A stretch of DNA of 64,000 nucleotides from Alicyclobacillus acidocaldarius subsp. acidocaldarius Tc-4-1 (GCF_000219875.1 NC_017167.1:2133572-2197571), one strand, 5' to 3'; numbered from the stretch's first letter, positions 7,929-22,256 are shown. The notes: generated by a model not told the origin, from the letters alone. Numbers and translations are program-made.

Positions 7929-10259
7929 TCACGTTCGCACGTGGACGACGGTCGCGCCATCGCCACCCTCGCCTGGCCCGGCGGGCTCGCTCGATTTCAC
8001 GTGCGGATGATCGCGCAGGTACCGGCGGATGGCGGTGCGTAGCGCACCCGTGCCCTTGCCGTGGATGATGACGACGCGCGAGATGCCGGCGACCACGGCG
8101 TCGTCCAGATACTTGTCGATCCGGCTGATGGCGTCGTCCACGCTCTCGCCGCGCACGTCGAGTTCCATCCGCACGTCTTTGGCGCCACCAAGCCGCGTCA
8201 CCGAAGGGGCCGCCGCTGGCTGCGCATCGCCCACCACTTCCAGGTCGCTGGCATCGACTTTCATCCGCATGGCGCCCAATTGCACCACCGCCGCTCGGCC
8301 GTCCTGCGCCACCTCGACCACGTCGCCCTTTTGCCCCAACGACAACACGCGCACCCGCTGACCAGGGCGCACCTCGGCCCGCATTCGCCGCCGCGCTGGT
8401 GTGCGCTTCTCCCCCGGCTCCGCGGCCTCCAATCGCTTCCTCAACTCGACCAGCTCGTGGTCCTTGACGGCGGCTCTATCGCGCAGGCTCCGAATCTCCC
8501 GGATGACGGCATCCGCCTCCCGCCGGGCCCGCTCGATGACCTCGCGCGCTTCGCGCGCGGCCTGTTCCCGCATCGAGTCCTTCGAAGCCTCCCACGCCGC
8601 CTTCTGACGCGCGAGATCGGCCGCTTGGTCGCGAGCCTCCCGGAGCGCCCGCTCGGCTTCGTCCCTCATCCGCTCCGCTTCTCGGCTTGCGGCCTCGAGC
8701 TTGCCGATGAGGTCTTCCACGTGGATGTTCGATTCTGCCACGTGCGATCTCGCCCGCTCGAGGATCTCCTTCGGCATCCCCAGCCGTTCCGCAATGGCAA
8801 GCGCGTTCGAACGGCCCGGCACCCCCATCAGCAGCCGGTACGTCGGCCGCAGCGTCTCCACGTCAAATTCCATGCTCGCGTTTTCGGCCGCCGGATTGCG
8901 GAAGGCGTAGCCCTTGAGTTCGGCGTAGTGCGTCGTGGCCACGACGCGGGCGCCGACCGACGTGAGGTGATCCAAGATGGCGATGGCGAGTGCAGAACCT
9001 TCGGCCGGATCGGTTCCCGCCCCGAGCTCGTCCAACAGCACGAGGCTGTCTGGCGTCACGCGCTCGAGCATGTCGATAATCCGCCGCATGTGGGACGAAA
9101 ACGTGGACAGATTCTGCTCAATGCTCTGCTCGTCCCCGATGTCGACGAACACGTGCCGGCAGAAGCCAATGTCGCTCTCCCGCTTGGTCGGCAAAAACAG
9201 CCCCGACATGCCCATCAGCGTGAGAAGACCGATGGTCTTCAACGTGACCGTCTTCCCGCCCGTGTTCGGCCCCGTGATGATGAGCAGTCGGAACCGATCC
9301 CCGAGCTCGACGTCGATGGGCACGGCATCTCGATGAAGCTTGGGATGCCGAGCGCCGTAAAGCCGCCATACGCCTTCCGTCAGCCGCGGCCGCTTTCCGT
9401 CCACACGCCGCGCATAGGCCGCCTTCGCGAAGACAAAGTCCACTTCAGCGGCTACGTCGAGCGTGCGCAAGAAGTCGTCCGCCACCTGCGCCACAGCCGC
9501 CGCCAACTGGTACAGGAGCCGCTCGACCTCGCGCTCCTCGAGCACCTCGAGCTCGCGCACCCGCTCACTCAATTCCACAATGGTGCGGGGCTCGATGAAC
9601 ACGGTCGATCCCGACGAGGACACGTCGCGCACGATCCCGGGGATCTGGCTCTTGTGCTCGACGCGCACCGGCAGACAATAATGTTCACCTCGCATCGCAA
9701 TGACCGGCTCCTGCAGATATTTGGCCTGTGTGCGGAGCAACCGATCGAGCGCGGCGCGGATCTCCGCCTCGCGGCGCCGCTTCTCGTCGCGCAAGCGGAG
9801 AAGCGTCGGGCTCGCGTGATCCACCACCTGACCATCCTCGTCCACCACTTGCCGGATTTCCTGTTCGGTTCTGCGCAGATCCGCCATTGGCGCGACGGTG
9901 CTCGCCAAAAGGGGAAAATCGCCACCTTCGGCCGCTCGCTCCACGAACTGCCGCATCGCCCGCATTCCAGCAATGCATCGGGCGAGTCGATTCGCTTCGT
10001 CAGCCGACAGGGTCCCTCCACGTTGAGCGCGCTTGACCACTTCGGCCAGCGATTCAATCCCCGCAAACGGGGGCGCCCCGACGCGATACAGCATGCGCAC
10101 CGCCTCGTCCAGACGGGCGAGCTCCGCTTCCGCGTCGGCGCGCACGGGAAAGGGCTCCATGGCGCGCGCCCGAGCCTGCCCAAGCGAGGTCTGCGCACAC
10201 TTGGCGATTTCGTCGCGCACAGCTTCGTACTCCAACGCGTCCAGCGCGCGTTCGTCCAT
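7929..10259 (-). CDS. mutS2: MutS2 ATPase/Smr endonuclease
   Basis: A 776-residue MutS2 with its usual layout: N-terminal core, ABC-type ATPase with Walker A ITGPNTGGKTVTLK, signature STFSSHMRR and Walker B SLVLLDELGAGTDP, a long charged coiled coil (about residues 510-630), a KOW-like patch, and a C-terminal Smr nuclease domain (LDVRGESVDDAISRID ... HGKGTGALR). MutS2 is not a mismatch-repair MutS; family members suppress recombination and rescue collided ribosomes. ATG 10259 has AGGAG eight bases upstream. The gene is divergent from the small membrane protein at 10360. Confidence 0.96.
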   Translation of the reverse strand: MDERALDALEYEAVRDEIAKCAQTSLGQARARAMEPFPVRADAEAELARLDEAVRMLYRVGAPPFAGIESLAEVVKRAQRGGTLSADEANRLARCIAGMRAMRQFVERAAEGGDFPLLASTVAPMADLRRTEQEIRQVVDEDGQVVDHASPTLLRLRDEKRRREAEIRAALDRLLRTQAKYLQEPVIAMRGEHYCLPVRVEHKSQIPGIVRDVSSSGSTVFIEPRTIVELSERVRELEVLEEREVERLLYQLAAAVAQVADDFLRTLDVAAEVDFVFAKAAYARRVDGKRPRLTEGVWRLYGARHPKLHRDAVPIDVELGDRFRLLIITGPNTGGKTVTLKTIGLLTLMGMSGLFLPTKRESDIGFCRHVFVDIGDEQSIEQNLSTFSSHMRRIIDMLERVTPDSLVLLDELGAGTDPAEGSALAIAILDHLTSVGARVVATTHYAELKGYAFRNPAAENASMEFDVETLRPTYRLLMGVPGRSNALAIAERLGMPKEILERARSHVAESNIHVEDLIGKLEAASREAERMRDEAERALREARDQAADLARQKAAWEASKDSMREQAAREAREVIERARREADAVIREIRSLRDRAAVKDHELVELRKRLEAAEPGEKRTPARRRMRAEVRPGQRVRVLSLGQKGDVVEVAQDGRAAVVQLGAMRMKVDASDLEVVGDAQPAAAPSVTRLGGAKDVRMELDVRGESVDDAISRIDKYLDDAVVAGISRVVIIHGKGTGALRTAIRRYLRDHPHVKSSEPAGPGEGGDGATVVHVRT

Positions 10260-10359
10260 GTCCCGCACTCCTATACACTCGAATCCAAAATTCCCATTGA
10301 TCTTACCACATAGGGTGGCGTCTCCCGAACGATGCTATAGGTCAGAAGGGGGGATATCC

Positions 10360-10710
10360 ATGAACGTGCTTGGCCACGTCGTCCGTTTCATTGTGTCCGC
10401 TCTCGTGCTCCTGTTCGTCGGCCACATCGTGCCTGGATTCCGAGTGATGGGATTTTGGCACGCGATTCTCGCCGCCATCGTCATCACGTTGCTCGGCATG
10501 GCGATGGAGGCCATCTTCGGCCGCCGCATCTCGCCCTACGGCCGCGGCATCATCGGGTTCATCTGCGGCGCGGTCGTCATTTATGTCGCGCAGCTCATCG
10601 TCCCCGGCATGCATGCGAGCATCCTCGGCGCCCTGCTGGCATCGCTCGTCATCGGCATCATCGATTTGTTCGTGCCGACGAGCCTGCGCGGCAGTCGCCA
10701 CGAGGAGTAA
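10360..10710 (+). CDS. Small four-helix membrane protein, YvlD/phage-holin-IV-like
   Basis: A 116-residue protein that is almost entirely membrane helices: FIVSALVLLFVGHIVPGF, AILAAIVITLLGMAM, GIIGFICGAVVIYVAQLI and ILGALLASLVIGIIDLFV, separated by short loops (FGRRISPYGRG). This matches the YvlD-type 'phage holin family 4' proteins of Bacillota, some of which belong to envelope-stress regulons. There is no phage context here, so a lysis function is unlikely. The ATG follows AAGGGGGG. The role is not known. Confidence 0.75.
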   Translation: MNVLGHVVRFIVSALVLLFVGHIVPGFRVMGFWHAILAAIVITLLGMAMEAIFGRRISPYGRGIIGFICGAVVIYVAQLIVPGMHASILGALLASLVIGIIDLFVPTSLRGSRHEE

Positions 10711-10728
10711 AGCTCGGATCGACGACGT

Positions 10729-10756
10729 CGGGCGCAGGTCCTGTCGCCTGCGCCCG
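10729..10756. terminator. Hairpin between convergent genes
   Basis: A perfect 10-base stem (CGGGCGCAGG/CCTGCGCCCG) with an 8-base loop lies between the stops of the small membrane protein gene and cvpA. There is no clear T-run on either side, so it may act in both directions with modest efficiency. Confidence 0.55.
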
Positions 10757-10758
10757 CA

Positions 10759-11307
10759 TCATGCGTTCATCTTCTCTTTTCCAGGCAAGACAGCCGCGAG
10801 CCACGCCGCCACCGATCGATCCAAAGCGCGGTTGTCGAACGCGCGGCAAATGGCGGATCTCGCCACTTGTCGTTCCATCGCGGGGGTTCTCACGTACGGC
10901 AACACCAGCGCGATCACATAGACAAACACGGCCGACAGGAGCAAACCCGCGAGGAGACCTGCCATCCGATTCAACGCCGAAAGCACCGGCAAGCTGAACA
11001 GCGCATCGACAAGCCCCGCCGCATACCGCAACATGAGGAACACGACCAGAAACACGACGGCAAACGAAATAGCGCCCGACAGGTTGCCTAATACGAACGA
11101 AGCGAGCGGAGACGGCGCCGCGCCAGAAGGAAGGCCCAGGTGGGCGATGGCGGGGGCGACGTACGGCCGAGCCCAATACGACACCAGGTACGCGATGACG
11201 CCGCCGAAAAGCCGCATCACCTGTCGAACGAAGCCGAGGCGATACCCATTCACCGCGCCAAGCAAGAGAACCGCCGCCAGGGCGACATCGAGCGCGTCCC
11301 ACGTCAC
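10759..11307 (-). CDS. cvpA: CvpA family membrane protein
   Basis: A 182-residue protein beginning WDALDVALAAVLLLGAVNGY and RLGFVRQVMRLFGGVIAYL, the typical start of CvpA/YshB proteins, with four membrane segments. The GTG start overlaps the zapA stop (GTGA), as in the zapA-yshB-mutSB arrangement of Bacillus. mutS2 lies nearby but is separated by the membrane protein gene at 10360. CvpA was first described for colicin V export; its general role is uncertain. Confidence 0.88.
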   Translation of the reverse strand: MTWDALDVALAAVLLLGAVNGYRLGFVRQVMRLFGGVIAYLVSYWARPYVAPAIAHLGLPSGAAPSPLASFVLGNLSGAISFAVVFLVVFLMLRYAAGLVDALFSLPVLSALNRMAGLLAGLLLSAVFVYVIALVLPYVRTPAMERQVARSAICRAFDNRALDRSVAAWLAAVLPGKEKMNA

Positions 11308-11591
11308 GATGACGAACGGCCTCCCGTCTGCTCTTCGAGCAGCGCCAACAGCTCCTTGTAATCCTTCCGCAACTGGTAAAGCTCGTCAGCCAAATTGAGG
11401 GCGGCCAGCACCGCGATTCGCCGCTCATCCATGTAGGAGGCCGTCGCGGCAATCTCATTCATCGTCCGATCCACCATTTTAGCCACTTCCTGGATTCTCT
11501 CCTCCGGACTCGTCCCGCGCACCGTGTATTCGACGCCATGGATGACCACCTTCACGCGATTGACCTTTGCGCCTTCTTGGTTGTTGTCCAT
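11304..11591 (-). CDS. zapA: Cell division protein ZapA
   Basis: A 95-residue protein with the ZapA fold: a beta-rich start (NRVKVVIHGVEYTVRG) and a long C-terminal coiled coil (NLADELYQLRKDYKELLALLEEQ). The sequence between, SPEERIQEVAKMVDRTMNEI, is characteristic of the family. ZapA cross-links FtsZ filaments in the division ring. The gene overlaps cvpA by four bases and follows pheT on the same strand. Confidence 0.92.
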   Translation of the reverse strand: MDNNQEGAKVNRVKVVIHGVEYTVRGTSPEERIQEVAKMVDRTMNEIAATASYMDERRIAVLAALNLADELYQLRKDYKELLALLEEQTGGRSSS

Positions 11592-11694
11592 CCATGTCCC
11601 GCCTTTCCGTCATGGCAGCGCAAGAACGGCCGCCGGAATCCTTTCGACAACATTTCTCGCCGAAATCCCAATCTCCTGCTTGTGACCGCCACGG

Positions 11695-14106
11695 TTAGGC
11701 GCGAAGCTTCGCGCCGAAAGCGTCCTCCCAAGCTCGGAGCACCGCCTCCACCGCTTCGTCGATCTCGGCGTCCGTCAATGTGCGCTCATCGCGCTGGAAC
11801 CAGAGCGCGATGGCCAGGCTTTTGTACCCTTCCGGCACGCCCGCACCCGTGTACACGTCGAACACGCGGACCAGCCGCAGATCGCCGCGCTCGCGAAGCG
11901 CCCGCCACGCCGCATCGATCAGTGCCTGCGACTCGAGTTCCCGCGGCACCACGACGGCGAGGTCTCGGCGGCTTGCAGGATGGCGCGGGATGGGCAGCAC
12001 ACGCACGTCCGAAGAGGCGAGCGAGAACAGGCGGCCAAGATCAAACTCCGCGTACACAGCGCGCTCGACTTCGTAGGCTTCGCCGACGTCGGGATGCAGT
12101 TCCCCGACGAGCCCGACGGGCTCGCCGTTCACTTCGATGGACGCCTGACGGCCTGGATGGAGATACCCATGCTGACTGACCCGATACGCGGCCTGAATCC
12201 CAAGGCGCGCCAGAAGTGCGTCGCAGGCGCCCTTGGCGTCGTAGAAGTCGTAGCGGCGCGGGCGCTCGAAGGGATCGCCTTCCGTCTCGCCGAACCACAG
12301 CATGCCGAGGACAGCGCGCTCTTCCGGCAACACCTCCTGGGGCCAGGAGGCCGCCAGGAACACCTTCCCGACCTCAAAGATGGCGCCACCCGGAACTTGA
12401 TGCGCCAGATTGTGCCGCGCCACCTCCGCGAGGCTTGGCAACAGGTGACGGCGCAAGGTGCGGCGATCGTCGGACATGGGCCGCAGGAGGGATACCGGGG
12501 CGCCGCTCGGCGAGACTGGTGCTTCGGCCTCGGGCGATGTGAGCGCGTACGTCCGCACCTCGCAAAGCCCCCAGTCGACGAGCGCACGCCTCACCTTGCG
12601 CACGAGCATGAGGTGGCCGGACGACTCTGGCGCTTCCACCGGCAGTCGCATGGACGTGGCGGGGATATGGTCGTACCCGTAGAGCCGAGCCACTTCCTCG
12701 TACAAATCGGCCGGCATCTGCACGTCCGGGCGCCGCGACGGCACCTCCACGCGCCACTCGTTTTCTCCTTCCGCAACGCCAAAGCCGAGGGCCTCGAAGC
12801 ACGCGCGCATCTCTTGCTCGGGCACATCCACGCCGAGGAACTGAGCGCACAGATGCGGGGAGAAGGAGATGATGGTCGGCTTCAGCACGTCGGTTTGCGC
12901 CTTGACGCGGCGCGGCGCGCCGACGGGGTGCGATCCCGCCAGTTCAACGAGAAGCTCGGTCGCCCGGTGCAATGCGCTCGAGACGGCTGCCGGATCGACA
13001 CCCTTTTCAAAGCGCTGCTGCGCCTCCGAGCGAAGCGAGAGGGCCTGGCCCGTTCTCCGGATGGAGGCGCCGTCAAAACAGGCGGATTCGAGCGCAATTC
13101 GCCGCGTCGAGGGGCCGATTTCACTATTTTCGCCGCCCATCACGCCCGCGAGCCCAATGGCCTTCTCCGGATCGGCAATCACGATCATATCCGACGTCAA
13201 CACCCGCTCCTGGCCGTCGAGCGTCACGAGCCGTTCGCCGTCCCGGGCCTGCCGAACGACGATGGTCCCGTGCGCAATGGCGTCAGCATCAAAGGCGTGC
13301 AGAGGCTGGCCCCATTCCAGCATTACGTAGTTCGTCACATCGACGACGAGATCGATGGAGCGGACGCCCATGGCCAACAGCCGCATCTTCATCCAAAGCG
13401 GCGTCTCCCGGATATCGGCGCCGTCGAGAAGTTGAGCCTCGTAGCGGGGGCACCGGGGCGTCTCAAGGCGCACTTGGAGCGGAGATTCGCCGTCAGCCTC
13501 CGGCGCCGCAACCGATGCGGGGAACCGATGCGGCCGCCGCAGGATGGCGGAAAGCTCGTGCACCAGGCCCCGGATGGACAGGCAATCGCTCCGGTTGGGC
13601 GTGAGGTCGAGATCCAGCACCACGTCGTCCAGGTGAAGATGCGGGATAACGTCTGCGCCGAGCGGCAGGTCCGCGGGCAGGACGAAGAGCCCCTCTGCAT
13701 CTCGCTTCGGCAGGTACCGCGTCTCGATGCCGAGCTCGTCCGCCGAACACAGCATGCCGTGCGACCTAACGCCGCGAAACTCGGCAATCCGGATCTCCAC
13801 GCCGCCCGGCAGCTTCGCCCCGGGCAGTGCCACCGGCACCACGAGCCCCGGCGCGGCATTGGGCGCCCCGCAGACAATTTCGAGTTGTGGACCGCCCACG
13901 TCCACCTGACAGACCTTGAGCCGATCCGCCTGGGGATGCGGCCGCACATCGAGGATCTTGCCGATCACGACGCCCTCCACGCCGTGATTCAAGGGATCGA
14001 CCGCGTCCACAGCCAGGCCCGCGCTCGTCAGGCGATCCGCGAGGTCAGCTGGCGATAGGCCCGCGAGATCGAGATATTCGGCCAGCCACTTGTACGATGC
14101 TCTCAC
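11695..14106 (-). CDS. pheT: Phenylalanyl-tRNA synthetase beta subunit
   Basis: An 803-residue beta chain. In order it shows the N-terminal tRNA-binding EMAP-like domain (VVIGKILDVRPHPQADRLKVC), the B3/B4 editing region (LDLTPNRSDCLSIRGLVHEL), B5 (PTIISFSPHLCAQFLGVDV), the catalytic-like core, and the C-terminal anticodon-binding FDX-ACB domain ending RTLTDAEIDEAVEAVLRAWE. It pairs with PheS in an alpha2-beta2 enzyme. It starts 25 bases after the pheS stop. Length is normal for Bacillota. Confidence 0.98.
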   Translation of the reverse strand: MRASYKWLAEYLDLAGLSPADLADRLTSAGLAVDAVDPLNHGVEGVVIGKILDVRPHPQADRLKVCQVDVGGPQLEIVCGAPNAAPGLVVPVALPGAKLPGGVEIRIAEFRGVRSHGMLCSADELGIETRYLPKRDAEGLFVLPADLPLGADVIPHLHLDDVVLDLDLTPNRSDCLSIRGLVHELSAILRRPHRFPASVAAPEADGESPLQVRLETPRCPRYEAQLLDGADIRETPLWMKMRLLAMGVRSIDLVVDVTNYVMLEWGQPLHAFDADAIAHGTIVVRQARDGERLVTLDGQERVLTSDMIVIADPEKAIGLAGVMGGENSEIGPSTRRIALESACFDGASIRRTGQALSLRSEAQQRFEKGVDPAAVSSALHRATELLVELAGSHPVGAPRRVKAQTDVLKPTIISFSPHLCAQFLGVDVPEQEMRACFEALGFGVAEGENEWRVEVPSRRPDVQMPADLYEEVARLYGYDHIPATSMRLPVEAPESSGHLMLVRKVRRALVDWGLCEVRTYALTSPEAEAPVSPSGAPVSLLRPMSDDRRTLRRHLLPSLAEVARHNLAHQVPGGAIFEVGKVFLAASWPQEVLPEERAVLGMLWFGETEGDPFERPRRYDFYDAKGACDALLARLGIQAAYRVSQHGYLHPGRQASIEVNGEPVGLVGELHPDVGEAYEVERAVYAEFDLGRLFSLASSDVRVLPIPRHPASRRDLAVVVPRELESQALIDAAWRALRERGDLRLVRVFDVYTGAGVPEGYKSLAIALWFQRDERTLTDAEIDEAVEAVLRAWEDAFGAKLRA

Positions 14107-14131
14107 ATTGCCACTCCCTTATCGGCACGCG

Positions 14132-15178
14132 TCAGGCGTGACGGAACTGTCGTAAGAAACGCAGGTCGTTCTGGTACAGCATGCGGATGTCGGAAATGCC
14201 GTACCGCAGCATGGCGATGCGCTCGGCGCCGAGGCCAAAGGCGAAACCGGTGTAGCGCGCGCTGTCGTACCCCGACATGTCGAGCACGCGCGGGTGCACC
14301 ATGCCCGCGCCGAGAATTTCAATCCACCCGGTCCCCTTGCACATCCGGCATCCTTCGCCTCCACACGAGATGCAGACGAGATCGACCTCGCAGCTTGGTT
14401 CCGTGAACGGAAAGTAGCTCGGGCGCAGGCGAACGCGCTGGGACGGGCCAAACAGCGCTTTGGCGAACGCCTCGAGTGTGCCCTTCAGATCCGACATGCG
14501 GATGCCCTCGTCCACGACGAGCCCCTCGATCTGCGTGAACTGGTGCGAATGCGTCGCATCGTCCTCGTCGCGGCGATAGACGCGGCCCGGCACGATGACG
14601 CGAATGGGCGTCCGCCCCCGCATGCGTTCCATGGTCCGAACTTGCATGGGAGACGTGTGCGTCCGAAGCAGCCATTCCTCCGTCAGATAAAACGTGTCCT
14701 GCATGTCGCGCGCCGGGTGATCTTTCGGAATGTTGAGCAGTTCAAAGTTGTAGTGGTCGGTCTCGACCTCGGGACCCTCGACGACGGAGAATCCGAGGCT
14801 CGTGAAGATGTCCTCGATCTCCTCGATCACGCGGGAAATGGGGTGCATCGCGCCGAGCGGCACGACTCGCCCCGGCAGGGTGACGTCGATCCGTTCGCGC
14901 TCGAGCCGCAGGGCCTTCTCCTTGGCTTCCACTTCGGCCTGCCGGGCGCGCCACGCCTGTTCGAGCTCCTGCCGCACGCGATTCAGTGCTTCACCGAGCG
15001 CGCGCCGTTCCTCGGGCGCAAGGCTCCCCATCGCTTTCGACATCTGGCCAAGCGCGCTCTTCTTGCCAAGGACCTCCACCCGCCAGTCGCTCAGCGCTTT
15101 CGAGTCCGAAGCCAGCGCCAGAGACGCCATGGCCTGCTCGCGGATGGCCCCCAACTGATGTGTCCAAGTGTCGCTCAA
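14132..15178 (-). CDS. pheS: Phenylalanyl-tRNA synthetase alpha subunit
   Basis: The 348-residue catalytic chain of PheRS. An N-terminal coiled coil is followed by class II motifs: [14 protein letters not shown], the motif 2 region ([21 protein letters not shown]) split around its loop, and motif 3 ([18 protein letters not shown]). The start is TTG at 15178, eight bases after GAGGAGG. The ATG next to that site is in another frame and stops at once. No T-box motif is visible in the leader. Confidence 0.97.
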   Translation of the reverse strand: MSDTWTHQLGAIREQAMASLALASDSKALSDWRVEVLGKKSALGQMSKAMGSLAPEERRALGEALNRVRQELEQAWRARQAEVEAKEKALRLERERIDVTLPGRVVPLGAMHPISRVIEEIEDIFTSLGFSVVEGPEVETDHYNFELLNIPKDHPARDMQDTFYLTEEWLLRTHTSPMQVRTMERMRGRTPIRVIVPGRVYRRDEDDATHSHQFTQIEGLVVDEGIRMSDLKGTLEAFAKALFGPSQRVRLRPSYFPFTEPSCEVDLVCISCGGEGCRMCKGTGWIEILGAGMVHPRVLDMSGYDSARYTGFAFGLGAERIAMLRYGISDIRMLYQNDLRFLRQFRHA

Positions 15179-15369
15179 CCCGTCATCCTCCTCACGCCGC
15201 TCATCGAGCCGCCTGACCTCACAACACAAAGAAGCAACTCGCCTGTGCGACGAATTGCTCCGCGCCATCTGGGTGAACGCCGTGGTGATTTTTCTACCCA
15301 GCCATATCGTAACATTGACCGGCCGCCCGCCTTGGGGCAGCCGCCAACGTTCAAAGGAGGCGCATGCGC

Positions 15370-15504
15370 ATGTACGGGATCTTCGGCGGTTACACGCAGT
15401 GGGCAGTGGTGTTTCTGATCATCTTCGTGCTCTTCTTCCTGCTCGTTCCTGCTTACGGCGCCGTGGCAACCACCACCAGCACGGCTCCTGCTGTCGTGTA
15501 CTGA
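15370..15504 (+). CDS. Small single-pass membrane protein, YjcZ-like
   Basis: A 44-residue protein: a short aromatic/glycine head ([10 protein letters not shown]), one hydrophobic helix ([20 protein letters not shown]) and a Thr/Ala tail. AAAGGAGG at 15353-15360 is nine bases before ATG 15370 and only three from an in-frame ATG at 15364, so I prefer 15370. The shape recalls YjcZ/YqfX-type sporulation peptides, but it is too short for a firm assignment. It stands alone between the divergent pheS and the convergent purK. Confidence 0.6.
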   Translation: MYGIFGGYTQWAVVFLIIFVLFFLLVPAYGAVATTTSTAPAVVY

Positions 15505-15516
15505 GGCTCACGCCAT

Positions 15517-15548
15517 CGCCAAGGGAAGCGCCCCCGCTCCCCTTGGCG
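15517..15548. terminator. Hairpin between the small membrane protein gene and purK
   Basis: A nine-base stem (CGCCAAGGG/CCCTTGGCG) lies between two convergent stops (15504 and 15553). A T-run is lacking, so bidirectional termination is an inference. Confidence 0.5.
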
Positions 15549-15552
15549 CTCC

Positions 15553-16737
15553 TCACACGTCGGCCCACACGCCGGACAACTCGACCCACTGAAGCGCCCG
15601 CGCCACCTCATCCACCACGATATTCACGTGGCCCATTTTCCGATCCCGCTTCGCCTCCGCCTTGCCGTACAGATGCACCTTCACACAGGACGGAAGGTCG
15701 CTCATCCGCGCGAGCAGAGGTTCCACATGTTGGCCGAGGACGTTGACCATCACCACCGGCGAATACAGGGTCACGTCTCCGAGCGGGAGGTTACATATCG
15801 CGCGCACATGCTGCTCAAACTGACTCGTCGCGCACGCATCGAGCGTGTAGTGACCCGAGTTGTGCGGGCGAGGCGCGAGTTCGTTGATCAGGATCTCCCC
15901 GCCCTGAGCCACGAACATCTCCACTGCAATCAGGCCAACGACGCCGAGCGCCTCCGCCACCTGCCGAGCGACGTCTTCCGCGCGCGCGATCACGTCCTTC
16001 GGATACCGGGCCGGAACGATGGACATGTGCAGGATATGCCGCTTGTGAATGTTCTCGGCCGGCGGAAAGGCCCGAACCTCGCCGCGCCGGTTGCGCGCAA
16101 CAATGACGGACAGCTCGCCCTCGAACGGCACATACGCCTCCGCGATCAGCGGCTGGTCGTCAAAACCCGCGGCTCGGTGGTGGTCGATGGCCTGAGCCCA
16201 GTCCTGCGCGTACCTCTCCAGGTCTTCTCGCGACCGGACCATCCACTGGCCCTTGCCGTCATACCCGCCCCGACACGTTTTGACCACCATCCGCCCGCCG
16301 AATTGCTCGAACGCCCCGTCGAGATCGCCCATGGAAGAAATGGGCGCAAAGGGCGTGACCGGAAGGCCGTGCTGCGCAAGGGTCGATTTTTCTCGCACGC
16401 GGTGCTGACAAATCGCCAACAGCTCGCTGCCCTGCGGCACGTCGCAGGTCTCCGCCAGCGCGGCGGCGACTGCGGCGCTCACGTTTTCAAACTCGTACGT
16501 GACGAGATGGCACTGCGATGCGAGCCTCCGCGCGGCGTCCACGTCGTCGAAGGCCGCGACGACCTGACCGTCCGCGACCTGGGCCGCGGGCGCATCCAAC
16601 GTCGGATCCAGCACGCGAAACCGGTACCCCATGTGCCGACCGGCGAGGGCGATCATCCGGCCCAACTGGCCACCCCCGAGAATGCCGATGGTGGCAGGCG
16701 GCAGGACGGCGTCAGCGGGTTTCGGTCGCTTCGGCAC
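15553..16737 (-). CDS. purK: 5-(Carboxyamino)imidazole ribonucleotide synthase
   Basis: A 394-residue ATP-grasp enzyme that carboxylates AIR to N5-CAIR in purine synthesis. It starts with the nucleotide-binding loop [17 protein letters not shown] and carries the ATP-grasp pieces [15 protein letters not shown] and [28 protein letters not shown]. The GTG at 16737 lies inside the end of purE (26-base overlap) after a GGGGGC site, so the two are coupled. No other pur genes follow in this stretch. Confidence 0.95.
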   Translation of the reverse strand: MPKRPKPADAVLPPATIGILGGGQLGRMIALAGRHMGYRFRVLDPTLDAPAAQVADGQVVAAFDDVDAARRLASQCHLVTYEFENVSAAVAAALAETCDVPQGSELLAICQHRVREKSTLAQHGLPVTPFAPISSMGDLDGAFEQFGGRMVVKTCRGGYDGKGQWMVRSREDLERYAQDWAQAIDHHRAAGFDDQPLIAEAYVPFEGELSVIVARNRRGEVRAFPPAENIHKRHILHMSIVPARYPKDVIARAEDVARQVAEALGVVGLIAVEMFVAQGGEILINELAPRPHNSGHYTLDACATSQFEQHVRAICNLPLGDVTLYSPVVMVNVLGQHVEPLLARMSDLPSCVKVHLYGKAEAKRDRKMGHVNIVVDEVARALQWVELSGVWADV

Positions 16738-17221
16738 CCGGATCGCCCCCCTGAAGCACCTGATCTCGGATGGACTGCCGCCGCGCTTCCAATCGAGCGG
16801 CGATCTCGGCATCCGTCACCGCGAGAATGCGCGCCGCCATGAGCCCCGCGTTGATGGCCCCTGCGCGGCCGATGGCCATGGTGGCCACCGGCACGCCACC
16901 GGGCATCTGCACGATGGACAGGAGAGAGTCGAGGCCGCCGAGCGCCGACGTCTGCACAGGCACGCCGATGACGGGCAACGTCGTCTTGGACGCCACCATG
17001 CCGGGCAAGTGAGCGGCGCCGCCCGCTCCGGCGATGATGACCTGAATGCCGCGCTCTCGCGCGGAAGCCGCATACTCGAACATGAAATCCGGCGTCCTGT
17101 GCGCCGAGACCACCTTGCGCTCGTGCGGAATCCCGAGCTCGTCCAACACGGCGCACGCGTGGCGCATCGTCTCCCAGTCGCTCTGGCTGCCCATGATCAC
17201 GCCTACGCGCGGCTGTGTCAT
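16712..17221 (-). CDS. purE: N5-carboxyaminoimidazole ribonucleotide mutase
   Basis: A 169-residue class I PurE that converts N5-CAIR to CAIR. The signature [14 protein letters not shown] and the stretches [15 protein letters not shown] and [17 protein letters not shown] are present, with the catalytic His in SAHRTP. The second of two close ATGs (17221) has AGGAGG six bases upstream; the first touches the ribosome site. It forms a coupled pair with purK. Confidence 0.96.
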   Translation of the reverse strand: MTQPRVGVIMGSQSDWETMRHACAVLDELGIPHERKVVSAHRTPDFMFEYAASARERGIQVIIAGAGGAAHLPGMVASKTTLPVIGVPVQTSALGGLDSLLSIVQMPGGVPVATMAIGRAGAINAGLMAARILAVTDAEIAARLEARRQSIRDQVLQGGDPGAEATETR

Positions 17222-17246
17222 ACCCATCCTCCTCGCGCTCGCTGCA

Positions 17247-18314
17247 TCAGGCAAGGGTGACGTCCTTGCACAGATACACGTCCTGAATGAGATTCAGCAG
17301 CTTCACGCCTTCCGCCATCGGGCGCTGGAACGCCTTGCGTCCGGAAATGAGCCCCATGCCGCCCGCGCGCTTGTTGATGACGGCCGTGCGCACGGCCTCG
17401 GCGAAGTCGTTTTCCCCCGAGGCGCCGCCGGAGCTGATGAGGCCAATCTTGCCCATGTAGCCGTTCGCCACCTGATAGCGCGCGAGATCGATGGGATGGT
17501 CGCTCGTGAGTTCCGTGTACACGCGCTTGTCGATCTTGCCGTAGCTCGACTGGCCCATATTCAGCGCCTGATAGCCGCCGTTCACCTCGGGAAGCTTCTG
17601 CTTCACAATGTCCGCTTCGATGGTCACGCCCAGGTGGTTGGCCTGGCCCGTCAGGTCAGCCGCCGTGTGATAATCGACGCCGTCTTTGACAAACGCGGGA
17701 TTGCGGAGATAACACCAGAGCACCGTGAACATGCCCAGCTCGTGCGCCAGCTGGAACGCCTCGCTGACCTCCTGGATCTGGCGCGTCGACTCGGGCGAGC
17801 CGAAGTAAATGGTGGCCCCCACGCCCGCGGCGCCGAGATTCCACGCCTGCTTGACCGACGCAAACATGATCTGATCGTACTTGTTCGGATAGGTCAGCAG
17901 CTCGTTGTGATTGAGTTTAACAATATAAGGAATTTTATGGGCGTATTTGCGGCTGGTCAAGCCCAGCACGCCGAGCGTGGATGCCACGGCGTTACAACCG
18001 CCCTCAATGGCGAGCTTGACGATGTTTTCCGGATCGAAGTAGTCCGGATTCTTGGCAAACGAGGCGCCCGCCGAATGTTCGATGCCCTGATCCACCGGCA
18101 GAATGGACACGTAGCCCGTGCCGGCGAGCCGCCCGGAGGACAATAGCCACTGCAAGGAACGAAGAACCTGATTGTTGCGGTTCGAATACAGGAACACGTC
18201 GTCCACCATGGTCGGCGACGGCGGCGTCAGCCGCTCCTTCGGAATCGTCTTGCACTCGTGATTCAACAGATAGTCCGCTTCAGCGCCCAGATACTCGCGA
18301 ATTTTTTCAATCAC
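17247..18314 (-). CDS. Class I fructose-bisphosphate aldolase (DhnA/FbaB type)
   Basis: A 355-residue aldolase of the bacterial/archaeal class I family. Recognisable parts are [48 protein letters not shown] (the region of the Schiff-base lysine) and [14 protein letters not shown]. It cleaves fructose 1,6-bisphosphate without metal. It follows pfkA directly on the same strand, so consecutive glycolytic steps are adjacent. GTG 18314 is preceded by CAGGGGG. Most Bacillus species rely on a class II enzyme, so this type is of some interest. Confidence 0.92.
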   Translation of the reverse strand: MIEKIREYLGAEADYLLNHECKTIPKERLTPPSPTMVDDVFLYSNRNNQVLRSLQWLLSSGRLAGTGYVSILPVDQGIEHSAGASFAKNPDYFDPENIVKLAIEGGCNAVASTLGVLGLTSRKYAHKIPYIVKLNHNELLTYPNKYDQIMFASVKQAWNLGAAGVGATIYFGSPESTRQIQEVSEAFQLAHELGMFTVLWCYLRNPAFVKDGVDYHTAADLTGQANHLGVTIEADIVKQKLPEVNGGYQALNMGQSSYGKIDKRVYTELTSDHPIDLARYQVANGYMGKIGLISSGGASGENDFAEAVRTAVINKRAGGMGLISGRKAFQRPMAEGVKLLNLIQDVYLCKDVTLA

Positions 18315-18361
18315 GCAATCGACCCCCTGGCGTTGGTTGGATGCCCATTGGGCTATCCCGC

Positions 18362-22134
<3,773 letters not shown>

Positions 22135-22256
22135 CGAGATACCCTCCTGTCCTCTCCACTCCGAGTGTCGGTTTTCTCTATCGGTCTCCGTATCAGGTTA
22201 CAACGGGCCGAAGCTTCGCGCAACGAACGCTCGTCCCAAAACTGAGAAACTTCGGC

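Noticed and set aside
8061-10313. A 750-codon open frame opposite mutS2
   Set aside because: Low-complexity His/Arg/Pro-rich translation and complete overlap with a well-identified gene.
10360-10710. Phage holin
   Set aside because: The family label is historic; there are no phage genes nearby and the helices fit YvlD-type chromosomal proteins.
11980-14058. A 692-codon open frame opposite pheT
   Set aside because: Same reason: an antisense shadow in GC-rich sequence.
15179-15363. T-box or attenuator before pheS
   Set aside because: No T-box core and no terminator hairpin could be found between the TTG start and the divergent small gene.
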